The position numbers and the translations under genes are program-made. Under the pieces are notes generated by a model, which had not been told where the DNA came from, ran no database searches, and worked only from the letters and a program-made list of their open reading frames with translations. From an uncultured Collinsella sp. (GTDB lineage Bacteria > Actinomycetota > Coriobacteriia > Coriobacteriales > Coriobacteriaceae), in the NCBI GenBank assembly GCA_900757465.1, contig CAAENY010000091.1, positions 1 to 21,388 on the forward strand: a stretch of 21,388 nucleotides of DNA. Reading direction: 5' to 3'. Shown here one piece after another: positions 1-7,760 of this stretch; position 1 is the stretch's first letter, and every line of letters starts with the position of its first letter.

Positions 1-93
1 CACTTATGTAGTATCTCTTAGTCTAGTAGCAATATTCTTTTGTTTGCAAGCAGGTAAACATGGGCTGTTTCTTAATATCTTTTTGTTTGGGAA
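1..93. other. AT-rich segment fused to the EamA gene (possible insertion or rearrangement boundary)
   Basis: The first ~93 bases are clearly AT-rich, with runs such as TATTCTTTTGTTT and TTAATATCTTTTTG, while everything after about position 94 has the high GC of the rest of the window. The composition changes inside the open frame that encodes the EamA fragment. Codons rare in the neighbouring genes (TTA, ATA, TCT, TTG) are used up to about position 90, and GC-rich codons start abruptly after that. An in-frame TAG at 27-29 separates the frame from anything further left. No transposase, integrase or known element end is recognisable in so short a stretch. The best reading is the edge of an inserted or rearranged AT-rich element, but an assembly or contig edge is possible. 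Confidence 0.45.
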
Positions 94-542
94 ACACCTT
101 TGTCTACGCCGGACACATCATTGTGGCCAAGCGCTTTGTCGAAGAAGTCGATCCGCTGACTCTGGGCGTTTGGCAACTAGGCTTCGGCGGCCTGTTCTCG
201 GGCATCGCGGCATTCACCTTTGGCGGTTTCACGCTTCCCGGCACGCCGGGCGAGGTCGTGGTCGTCGTCGCACTCGCACTCATCTGCTCTGCCTATGGCT
301 TTATCACCCAAACGCTCGTGCAGCCCCACGTACCCGCCGAGACCACCGGCTTCGCTTTCTCGCTCGAGCCGGTATGCTCCGCCGTCTTTTCGTTCTTCCT
401 GGTCGGCGAGGTCCTGAGCCCCATCGCCTTCCTGGGTGCAGCTCTCATCCTCACCGGCGTCATAGCGGCAACCGTCGAACTTCCGCGCCTTCGTGCACAT
501 GGACAGGCTCGCATGGCGGGAACGCCCGAACGCGTCTCGTAG
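60..542 (+). CDS. C-terminal half of an EamA/DMT-family transporter (5' truncated)
   Basis: The 160-residue frame matches only the second EamA repeat of a drug/metabolite transporter, which normally has about 290-300 residues and ten membrane helices. Visible are a helix pair ending in an AKRF..EEVDPLTLGVWQL stretch, typical of the start of the second repeat, then hydrophobic segments around residues 45-60, 68-85, 100-118 and 122-138, with the usual LGEVLSP-like turn (VGEVLSP). The first five helices are missing, and an in-frame stop lies just upstream at 27-29. The ATG at 60 is the first available start, but it has no convincing ribosome binding site, and its first ~11 codons lie in AT-rich DNA. 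The gene is therefore probably a remnant, disrupted by the event at the left edge. Substrate cannot be told. Confidence 0.6.
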   Translation: MGCFLISFCLGNTFVYAGHIIVAKRFVEEVDPLTLGVWQLGFGGLFSGIAAFTFGGFTLPGTPGEVVVVVALALICSAYGFITQTLVQPHVPAETTGFAFSLEPVCSAVFSFFLVGEVLSPIAFLGAALILTGVIAATVELPRLRAHGQARMAGTPERVS

Positions 543-568
543 ATCCCACTCTTCATACAGCCGTGGCA

Positions 569-595
569 TAAAGGCAACCGGTGCGCCTTTACAAT
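569..595 (+). promoter_or_regulatory. Small hairpin overlapping a -10-like TACAAT upstream of ung
   Basis: TAAAGGC (569-575) and GCCTTTA (585-591) form a 7-bp inverted repeat between the EamA fragment and ung. TACAAT at 590-595 is a good -10 match and overlaps the right arm, but no good -35 is visible 16-18 bases upstream. It could be a promoter with an operator, or a weak terminator for the upstream fragment. Confidence 0.3.
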
Positions 596-629
596 AGATA
601 CCGACAGAGCATCTGAGTAAAGGAGCCCC

Positions 630-1355
630 ATGGACGCTGCGACCCGCGACCGCAACATAGCAACTTGGTTGGGCGATGCGCCGCAGCCGGTACGTGACAC
701 TACGAACCAGCTGCTCGAGCGCATCGCCCTTTTGCGTGCCGAGCAGACCATCTATCCGGCACAAGACGACATTCTCAATGCCCTCGCCTACACGCCGGCC
801 GACCAGGTCAAGGTTGTCATCTTGGGTCAGGACCCCTATCACGGACCCAACCAGGCCATGGGGCTGTCGTTCTCGGTCCCCGCGACGCAAACCAAGTTGC
901 CGCCGAGCCTGCGCAACATTTACAAGGAACTCAAAGCCGATCTGGGCTGCCCCATTCCCGCCACGGGAGACCTAACCCCATGGGCACGGCAGGGCGTCCT
1001 GCTCCTCAACACTACGCTCACCGTGCGCGAGCATGCCGCCAACTCGCACGCCAAACTGGGCTGGAGCACGCTCACCGATTACGTTATCGAACGCTGCTGC
1101 CAGCTGCCCCAGCCGGTAGTCTTTTTGGCATGGGGTCGCTTTGCCCAACAGATGGTCGAAGGCAAGCTCGTCGCGACTGGCGCGGACAAGGCAGCCGACA
1201 AGTTCTGCCTGGCCTCTACGCATCCCTCGCCGCTTTCAGCCAACCGTGCCACGGCAGAACTCCCCGCCTTTATGGGGTCGCGCCCCTTCTCGGCAGCCAA
1301 TCGGCTACTCGAACAGCACGGCTCGACCCCCGTCAACTGGACTTGCCTCGGCTAA
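630..1355 (+). CDS. ung: Uracil-DNA glycosylase, family 1
   Basis: This 241-residue protein removes uracil from DNA in the cytoplasm, starting base-excision repair of deaminated cytosine and misincorporated dUMP. The family-1 signatures are all visible. The water-activating loop GQDPYHG is at residues 66-72 with catalytic Asp68, a PPSLRNIYKEL block at 91-101 is typical, LLLNTTLTV at 124-132 carries the uracil-reading Asn127, and the HPSPLS loop has catalytic His198 (198-203). Length is close to the usual 220-240. The ATG at 630 is preceded by AAAGGAG at good spacing. It stands alone on its strand, with a bidirectional terminator just after it. Family and function are near certain. Confidence 0.97.
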   Translation: MDAATRDRNIATWLGDAPQPVRDTTNQLLERIALLRAEQTIYPAQDDILNALAYTPADQVKVVILGQDPYHGPNQAMGLSFSVPATQTKLPPSLRNIYKELKADLGCPIPATGDLTPWARQGVLLLNTTLTVREHAANSHAKLGWSTLTDYVIERCCQLPQPVVFLAWGRFAQQMVEGKLVATGADKAADKFCLASTHPSPLSANRATAELPAFMGSRPFSAANRLLEQHGSTPVNWTCLG

Positions 1356-1370
1356 AAATCGATACATCAA

Positions 1371-1408
1371 AAACGCGCCCGACGGCAATTTTGCCATCGA
1401 GCGCGTTT
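1371..1408. terminator. Bidirectional terminator between ung and the SDR gene
   Basis: AAACGCGC (1371-1378) pairs perfectly with GCGCGTTT (1401-1408). Inside it GACGGCAA (1381-1388) pairs with TTGCCATC (1391-1398), with one mismatch. The flanking A and T runs suit termination from both sides. It sits in the 54-base gap between two convergent genes. Confidence 0.75.
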
Positions 1409-1409
1409 C

Positions 1410-2090
1410 CTATTCGGGCCAAATAAATTGTGTGCGGCCGGCCTCGCCGCCATCGATCAGCAGACTCTGTCCGGTCATAAACCGGTTGGTCACGCCCACA
1501 AAGTAGATCCACTCGGCGATCTCTTGGGCGGTGGCCCAGCGCTTAAGCGGTGTGAGCTCCATAATCTGGTTCCACAGGTGTTCGTCTTCCATCACGCAAC
1601 GGTTGAGCGGCGTGATAACGCCGCCCGGGTCCACACTGTTGGCGATGGCCTGCGGTGCCAGCCGGTTTGCAAGGTTCTTGGTGTAGGCGATAACGCCGCC
1701 CTTGCTGGCGGCATAGGCGGGAAACTCCGATCCCGTATGCCCGCTCGCCGACCCCACATTGACCACGGATTTGATAGCCGGTGCCGGCTTGGCGGCAAGC
1801 CCCTCCCCCACAAAGGCGTAGCGCTCGGTCACGTTGATGGTTCCACACAGGTTGGCGGCGATGTCGTCAGCCGAATCCTGCGTACCGGCAACGTTCACGA
1901 TTACCCGGGGTTCAAGGTCGCCTGGAAACGAGTCGGGCTCGCGGACATCAACGATCAGATGGCGATAGCGCTCGTGTTCGATCGCCGCCGGCAGCAGATC
2001 AAAGCCCACGACCTCGTGGCCCTCGTCCAAAAAGCGCTGCACGCACGCGGCTCCGATACCGCCCGAAGCGCCCGTGATCAAAACCCGCAT
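1410..2090 (-). CDS. Short-chain dehydrogenase/reductase (SDR), substrate unknown
   Basis: This 226-residue classical SDR is an NAD(P)-dependent oxidoreductase. The glycine-rich cofactor loop TGASGGIG is at residues 6-13, and Asp31 at the end of the second beta strand favours NAD(H). NVAG is at 66-69, a catalytic Ser lies near 114-116, and the Tyr126-xxx-Lys130 pair sits in YAASK. The region PGGVITPL and the C-terminal DGG resemble the coniferyl-alcohol dehydrogenase / 3-alpha-hydroxysteroid dehydrogenase-like branch, but substrate cannot be assigned. It does not resemble the 7-beta-HSDH of Collinsella as I remember it. The gene begins 9 nt after the queuosine-precursor transporter, and its ribosome binding site (AAGGAG) overlaps that gene's TAA stop. 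The two are therefore very probably co-transcribed and translationally coupled, putting the SDR behind the candidate preQ1 element. Confidence 0.88.
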   Translation of the reverse strand: MRVLITGASGGIGAACVQRFLDEGHEVVGFDLLPAAIEHERYRHLIVDVREPDSFPGDLEPRVIVNVAGTQDSADDIAANLCGTINVTERYAFVGEGLAAKPAPAIKSVVNVGSASGHTGSEFPAYAASKGGVIAYTKNLANRLAPQAIANSVDPGGVITPLNRCVMEDEHLWNQIMELTPLKRWATAQEIAEWIYFVGVTNRFMTGQSLLIDGGEAGRTQFIWPE

Positions 2091-2099
2091 ACTTGCTCC

Positions 2100-2822
2100 T
2101 TAGACGGTTGCGTGGCGCTCGAGGTACTCGGCGCCCACATTCTCACGCTCCCAGCCACGCACGACCCTGTAGCCCACGGGGCTCAGGAAGACCTCGCACA
2201 GCAGCTCGGCAACAGCGCCGGTCAGCGAGCACATAAGGACCTGCACCCAGGTCCAACCAAAGAACGTGTGGCTCACCACAATGGCAAAGACCAGGTTGTC
2301 GATAAACTGGCCAACGCCCGTGGACACATAGGAGCGGAAGGCGAAGCTCGCAAAGTTATTCTTTTTGAGCATGCGGCCGAGCGACTGGTTGAGCGTGGAG
2401 TTAACCACGGCAGAAACGAGCATTGCCAGCGAAGAGCCCAGCACCACGTACCAGGTGCCGCCGATGGTGGCGTTAAGGGCGTTGTTGACCTCGATCATGC
2501 CCGTGTCGTAGTAGGCGCCCCACATGCCGGGCGTGAGCGAGCATGCCCAAAAGCACAGGCTCACGGCGAGGTTGACCGCCAGCGCGAGGATAGAGATTTT
2601 GATGGATGCCCTGGCGCCAAAGCGCTTGCAGATCATGTCCTGGCACAAAAACGAAACCCAGCTCACCACAAAGCCGCAATCGAGTGCCAGATACGGCAGG
2701 CTGATAAGCTCCTTGTTGGCCAGCAGGTTCATCATGATGACGCTCACGAAAAACAGCGAAACCGTTGCCGCGGGAATGCTCCGCAACAGGACCTTGTAGT
2801 CCTCCATGACCTTCTTGATCAT
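2100..2822 (-). CDS. Queuosine-precursor transporter, VUT/YhhQ family
   Basis: This 240-residue membrane protein belongs to the VUT (YhhQ/QueT-type) family, which imports preQ0, preQ1 or queuine for tRNA queuosine modification. Several hydrophobic helices are visible, with family features such as VIMMNLLANKEL near residue 25, a CQDMICKRFG region around 60, and GQFIDNLVFAIVV about two thirds along, where the Gly-Gln-x-x-Asp motif is characteristic. The frame stays open 48 codons further upstream, but I chose the ATG at 2822. It has AAAGGAG 6 nt upstream, and the extension is not protein-like and would run over the leader. The leader holds a promoter and a preQ1-I-like structure, which supports the substrate. 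The SDR gene follows after 9 nt. The exact imported precursor cannot be told. Confidence 0.9.
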   Translation of the reverse strand: MIKKVMEDYKVLLRSIPAATVSLFFVSVIMMNLLANKELISLPYLALDCGFVVSWVSFLCQDMICKRFGARASIKISILALAVNLAVSLCFWACSLTPGMWGAYYDTGMIEVNNALNATIGGTWYVVLGSSLAMLVSAVVNSTLNQSLGRMLKKNNFASFAFRSYVSTGVGQFIDNLVFAIVVSHTFFGWTWVQVLMCSLTGAVAELLCEVFLSPVGYRVVRGWERENVGAEYLERHATV

Positions 2823-2828
2823 TATGTA

Positions 2829-2878
2829 CTCCTTTGGTTTTAGGTTTAACGAGCAGGATATCGGACCCGAACTGCTCG
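2829..2878 (-). promoter_or_regulatory. Candidate preQ1-I riboswitch in the leader of the VUT transporter gene
   Basis: Read on the minus strand, CGAGCAG (2878-2872) and CTGCTCG (2856-2850) form a perfect 7-bp P1 stem. The 15-nt loop begins TTCGGGTCC and ends GATATC. It is followed by an A-rich tail (TTAAACCTAAAACC) running directly into the AAAGGAG ribosome binding site. This order (short stem, TTC-starting loop, A/C-containing end of loop, A-rich tail overlapping the SD) is that of class I preQ1 switches. The loop GGGU can pair with ACCU of the tail, giving the expected H-type pseudoknot. The location, before a queuosine-precursor transporter, is the expected one. It was found by eye, not by covariance search, and the loop departs from the commonest consensus. 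Confidence 0.55.
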
Positions 2879-2907
2879 GACGCCCCGGTCTTGAGACGAC
2901 GGTGGGT

Positions 2908-2936
2908 ATGATAGCCGCTCGCACGGCATCAGGCAA
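2908..2936 (-). promoter_or_regulatory. Promoter of the VUT transporter-SDR operon
   Basis: On the minus strand TTGCCT (2936-2931) and TATCAT (2913-2908) are 17 nt apart, matching 4 of 6 and 5 of 6 sigma-70-type consensus bases. The start of transcription would fall near 2901, giving a leader of about 80 nt that contains the whole candidate riboswitch. Confidence 0.55.
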
Positions 2937-2978
2937 GCAAGCGGCACGGCAGCCTCGCAGGGCCACCGCGCCGATGCG

Positions 2979-4592
<1,614 letters not shown>

Positions 4593-4746
4593 GCGGATCC
4601 TTTCTTGCATTGAGTGCATTACGTCGTTGTAACCGCATTATTGTAGCCGCGAAATCCCGCTCTAGGGCGCCTATCAGGACAAATTCATCAGTTGGGACTT
4701 GGATAGCCGGCCCAATCCGCAATTGCCTCCTGCAGAACTGTGCATA

Positions 4747-4780
4747 GTGTATATATACTGTGCTTACCGGTTATATACAC
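4747..4780. promoter_or_regulatory. Palindromic operator upstream of the GntR-ABC operon
   Basis: GTGTATATA (4747-4755) and TATATACAC (4772-4780) form a perfect 9-bp inverted repeat with 16 bases between, about 30 nt before the GTG start of the GntR gene. It is an AT-rich island in GC-rich DNA and contains -10-like hexamers (TATACT 4754-4759, TATATA 4772-4777). YtrA-type GntR repressors commonly bind such long TA-rich palindromes over their own promoter, so autoregulation is likely. Confidence 0.6.
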
Positions 4781-4807
4781 GTGTAGCCCATCAGCTAAGG
4801 AGCCGCT

Positions 4808-5188
4808 GTGGACATCATCCTATCCAATTCGAGCGACAAGCCCATCTACGAGCAGATAACCTCGCAAGTCAAAGCTCAAATCCTTTCGGGCACGCTCGCT
4901 GCGGGAGCCAAACTCCCCAGCATCCGTGCACTCGCGAGCGATCTTGGCGTGAGCGTCATCACCACCAAGCGCGCCTACGCCGACCTGGAGCAGCTCGGGT
5001 TTATCTGCACCGTACAGGGCAAGGGCCGTTTTGTCACCGAGAGCAACCAAGAACTCTTGCGCGAAAACCAGCTCTGCCATATCGAAGAGCTGCTTGCAAA
5101 AGCGGCAAGCCAAGCCGAAGCCTTGGGCGTCACGCGCGACAAGCTGCACGAGATGCTCGACCTCGTAGCCCCCGAAACCATGCAGTAG
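4808..5188 (+). CDS. GntR-family transcriptional regulator, YtrA subfamily
   Basis: This 126-residue regulator has one winged helix-turn-helix at residues 11-77, with the GntR signature KPIYEQITSQVKAQILSG and LPSIRALASDLGVSVITTKRAY. Only a short helical tail follows (80-122) instead of an effector domain. That is the YtrA type, which usually represses its own operon with a downstream ABC exporter, often answering cell-envelope-active antibiotics. The start is GTG at 4808, preceded by AAGGAG with 5 nt spacing. The ATPase gene begins 23 nt after its stop. The palindrome at 4747-4780 is the likely operator. The inducer cannot be read from the sequence. Confidence 0.92.
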   Translation: MDIILSNSSDKPIYEQITSQVKAQILSGTLAAGAKLPSIRALASDLGVSVITTKRAYADLEQLGFICTVQGKGRFVTESNQELLRENQLCHIEELLAKAASQAEALGVTRDKLHEMLDLVAPETMQ

Positions 5189-5211
5189 CCATCTGCAAGA
5201 AAGGCTATACC

Positions 5212-6093
5212 ATGCAAAACTTGCTTGAACTCAAAGGCATCTCACGCACTGTAAGCGACCGCTTTTCGCTGCGCAACGTCACGCTTGCCGTGGAGCCTGG
5301 CCAGATCGTCGGCTTTGTGGGTGCCAACGGTGCCGGCAAAACAACGACGATTCGAGCCGCGCTCGGGCTTATCAAACTCGATGCCGGCGAGGTGCACCTG
5401 TTTGGGCAGCGCTGTGGCATCGACGCGCCCGATGAGACGCAACGCCATCTACGCTCCCGCGTCGGTCTTGTCCTGGACACGTGCCCCTTCCCCTCCACGC
5501 TCAAGGTGGGCCAGATCGAGGCGCTCGTAGGCCCGGCGTACCCCACGTGGGACCGCGAAACGTTCGCCGGATTCATCAACCGATTTGGCCTCGATCCCAA
5601 GACAAAGGTCAAGGACCTCTCCCGCGGCATGGGTATGAAGCTGCAGCTCGCCTGCGCGCTCAGCCACAATGCCAAGCTGCTCGTTTTGGACGAAGCCACC
5701 GCGGGCCTCGATCCCATGGCACGCGAGGAACTGCTCGATGAGCTGCTCGCCTTTGTCGCCGACGGCCAGCGCAGCGTGCTGCTCTCGAGCCACATTACGT
5801 CTGATCTCGATCGTGCTGCCGACCGCGTCATCTGCATCGATAACGGCTCGATTGTGTTTGACCTGCCACGCGAGGACATTACCGACCGCGCCGGCATCGC
5901 CCACTGCACCCAGGCACAGGCCGCCGAGCTCATGGCTTGCGTCGAAGGCACCCGCGCCGCCCGCCACGCCTACAGCGTGGACGTGCTCGTGCCCAACCAC
6001 CGCGAAGTGCTCGAGGCCTTCCCCGAGATTCCCTGCGATCGGGCAACCATTGATGACTATCTTCGCTTCATGCTGAAAGGGGCTTTGAAATGA
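5212..6093 (+). CDS. ABC transporter ATP-binding protein (YtrB-like)
   Basis: This cytoplasmic ATPase subunit has 293 residues. Walker A GANGAGKTT is at 37-45, the signature loop LSRGMGMK at 136-143 and Walker B LLVLDEAT at 156-163, with the D-loop GLDP and the switch His194 (SSHITSDLDR). The usual Q-loop glutamine is not obvious in VGLVLDTCPFPSTL (84-97), as in several YtrB/YxlF-type exporters. About 70 residues after the core form a small C-terminal domain. I chose the ATG at 5212 (AGAAAGG upstream); the frame is open much further left, but that part runs through the GntR gene in another frame. Its stop overlaps the permease start by ATGA, indicating coupled translation. It probably powers export of, or protection from, a membrane-active compound. 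Confidence 0.93.
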   Translation: MQNLLELKGISRTVSDRFSLRNVTLAVEPGQIVGFVGANGAGKTTTIRAALGLIKLDAGEVHLFGQRCGIDAPDETQRHLRSRVGLVLDTCPFPSTLKVGQIEALVGPAYPTWDRETFAGFINRFGLDPKTKVKDLSRGMGMKLQLACALSHNAKLLVLDEATAGLDPMAREELLDELLAFVADGQRSVLLSSHITSDLDRAADRVICIDNGSIVFDLPREDITDRAGIAHCTQAQAAELMACVEGTRAARHAYSVDVLVPNHREVLEAFPEIPCDRATIDDYLRFMLKGALK

Positions 6094-6797
6094 AACGCGC
6101 CATTATGTCCGAGCTTGCCATCGTTCGCACGCTCGTCCCGAGCATCGCAGGTGTCGGCCTGTTCATCTTCGTCGTGCTGACCGCCGTCAGGGCATCGAAT
6201 GGTGATTCCGATATGAGCGCCGCCGGCGCCTTCGCGATCAGTGCCATGTCGCCTATCATGGCCATGACGTCGCTGGCCGGGCTCGACAACCAAAACGGAT
6301 GGGAGCGCTATCGGGCAACGCTGCCCATCTCACGCAAAGACATCGTCAGCGCACGCTACCTGTGCATCACTATTTTCTCGGTCATCATGACGTGCGCGGC
6401 CGTGCTGTTGAGTATCGTCGCCATCCCGATCTTAAACAGCGTGGGTATCCCCTCCACGGGAGAGACCGTCTTTGAGACCGCAATCGCCTCGGCAATATCG
6501 ATGCTTTTCTCCCTCATGGCGGTGTTTTTGGCACTGCCTCTGTTCTTTCGATTTGAACACATGAAGGCGCAACGCCTATCCGTTGGTCTATACGCCCTAT
6601 ACATGTGCCTTATCATGGTCACGCTAAACTCATTCAACCCCATCAGCAACCAGCTCATGTCGATGATTGCCGGGGCGAATCCCGATCCTTCCGTTCTTGG
6701 CTTCCTGTGCGCAGGAATTGCCGCGCTGGCAACGGTCGTCCTTGGCGCTGTCAGCTGCGCCATCAGCACCAAGGTCTACCGGGCACGCAACCTATAG
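6090..6797 (+). CDS. ABC-2 type permease subunit
   Basis: This is a 235-residue membrane protein with about six hydrophobic segments, near residues 13-33, 44-62, 90-115, 128-152, 163-180 and 203-226. The cytoplasmic loop NGWERYRATLPISRKDIVSARYL (69-91) carries the LPISR.D.V.ARYL motif characteristic of ABC2_membrane_5 permeases. Such proteins pair with a single ATPase in YtrA-type operons. It starts inside the ATPase stop (ATGA overlap), and a terminator follows at 6819-6848. Substrate is unknown; a role in antimicrobial-peptide or cell-wall-antibiotic response is an inference from the family context. Confidence 0.85.
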   Translation: MKRAIMSELAIVRTLVPSIAGVGLFIFVVLTAVRASNGDSDMSAAGAFAISAMSPIMAMTSLAGLDNQNGWERYRATLPISRKDIVSARYLCITIFSVIMTCAAVLLSIVAIPILNSVGIPSTGETVFETAIASAISMLFSLMAVFLALPLFFRFEHMKAQRLSVGLYALYMCLIMVTLNSFNPISNQLMSMIAGANPDPSVLGFLCAGIAALATVVLGAVSCAISTKVYRARNL

Positions 6798-6818
6798 GCA
6801 AGCGCGGTATCATTGGAC

Positions 6819-6848
6819 ATGCGCCATAGATCTGGCGTGGTCTTTTTT
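6819..6848 (+). terminator. Intrinsic terminator after the GntR-ABC operon
   Basis: ATGCGCCA (6819-6826) pairs with TGGCGTGG (6833-6840) around a 6-nt loop, with two G-T pairs. TCTTTTTT follows (6841-6848). The T-run directly abuts the GAGGAGG ribosome binding site of the next gene, so the hairpin may also lie in that gene's leader. Confidence 0.6.
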
Positions 6849-6865
6849 GAGGAGGCGCTCAACCC

Positions 6866-7741
6866 GTGTCGTGGGTCGTCGCAGCATTTGCGTCAGCATT
6901 CTTTGCCGGCATCACATCCATCTTGGCCAAATGCGGCATCAAGCAGACCGACTCCGATGTCGCGACGGCCATTCGCACCTGCGTGGTGCTCGTTTTCGCC
7001 TGGGCAATGGCGGGCATTTCTGGATCCATTGGAACCATTGGCAGCATCGAACCCAGATCCTGGCTCTTTCTCGTCCTCTCGGGACTCGCTACCGGCGCTT
7101 CGTGGATCTGTTACTTTAAGGCGTTGAGCATCGGAGACGTCAATAAGGTCGTACCGGTCGACAAGATGAGCACCGTGCTCGCCGCGCTGATCGCCATCGT
7201 GCTTTTTGGCGAGACGAGCAACCTTGCGGTTAAGCTCGTGGGAACCGCCGTCATTACCCTCGGCACGTTTTTAATGACCGAGAAGCAGCAATCCGCCGGA
7301 CCCGAGCAGCAGCAAGACCGGACCTGGCTCGCTTACGCCCTCGGCGCCGCCATGTTCGCAGCACTCACCTCCGTCCTCGCTAAGATCGGCATCGAAGGCG
7401 TCGAGTCAAACCTGGCCACGGCAATCCGCACCTGCGTGGTACTGGTTATGGCATGGGCAATCGTGGCAGCTAAAGGCAAGATGGGCCAAGCCGTGCACGT
7501 AGACCGCTACGAGCTCGTATTTCTCGCGGCATCGGGCATCGCGACCGGAGCATCGTGGCTGCTCTATTACTATGCCATCGCCGCAGGCCAGGTGAGCGTC
7601 GTGGTGCAGATCGACAAACTATCGATTGTCGTATCGGTACTATTTGCGCGCTTGGCATTCAACGAAAAGGTCTCGCGGCGCAGCGCCATCGGTCTCGCCC
7701 TCATCGTACTGGGCACTGCGGCGCTCGCGGTTTGGAAGTAG
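6866..7741 (+). CDS. EamA-family transporter with two near-duplicate halves
   Basis: This 291-residue membrane protein has ten predicted helices in two EamA repeats (about residues 1-138 and 148-291). The halves are unusually alike: both contain ATAIRTCVVLV, then AWA, then a SG(L/I)ATGASW stretch, then a (V/I)DK(M/L)S segment, at equivalent positions. Members of the COG2510-type group exist both as single ~140-residue repeats and as such tandem fusions. The start is GTG at 6866 with GAGGAGG about 10 nt upstream. It follows the ABC operon by 68 nt, separated by a terminator. The substrate (a small metabolite) is unknown. It converges tightly on the ferredoxin gene, with a 15-nt gap. Confidence 0.9.
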   Translation: MSWVVAAFASAFFAGITSILAKCGIKQTDSDVATAIRTCVVLVFAWAMAGISGSIGTIGSIEPRSWLFLVLSGLATGASWICYFKALSIGDVNKVVPVDKMSTVLAALIAIVLFGETSNLAVKLVGTAVITLGTFLMTEKQQSAGPEQQQDRTWLAYALGAAMFAALTSVLAKIGIEGVESNLATAIRTCVVLVMAWAIVAAKGKMGQAVHVDRYELVFLAASGIATGASWLLYYYAIAAGQVSVVVQIDKLSIVVSVLFARLAFNEKVSRRSAIGLALIVLGTAALAVWK

Positions 7742-7760
7742 CGCGGCCAGCAGCCGCTAC
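7738..7760. terminator. Hairpin in the convergent gap between the EamA and EFR1-type genes
   Basis: GTAGCG-C-GG (7738-7746) pairs with CCGCTAC (7754-7760) with one bulged base. The hairpin spans the stop codons of both convergent genes. There is no clear T-run, so terminator function is uncertain. Confidence 0.35.

Noticed and set aside
1428..2843. A 471-codon open frame antisense to the SDR and transporter genes
   Set aside because: It spans two convincing genes and their leader; no motif or ribosome binding site supports it.
2823..2966. A 48-residue N-terminal extension of the VUT transporter
   Set aside because: It would cover the promoter and the riboswitch-like leader; the ATG at 2822 with AAAGGAG is better.
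4699..5211. A longer ABC ATPase reaching back to 4699
   Set aside because: The extra 171 residues run through the GntR gene in another frame and look unlike protein. The ATG at 5212 has a good ribosome binding site.
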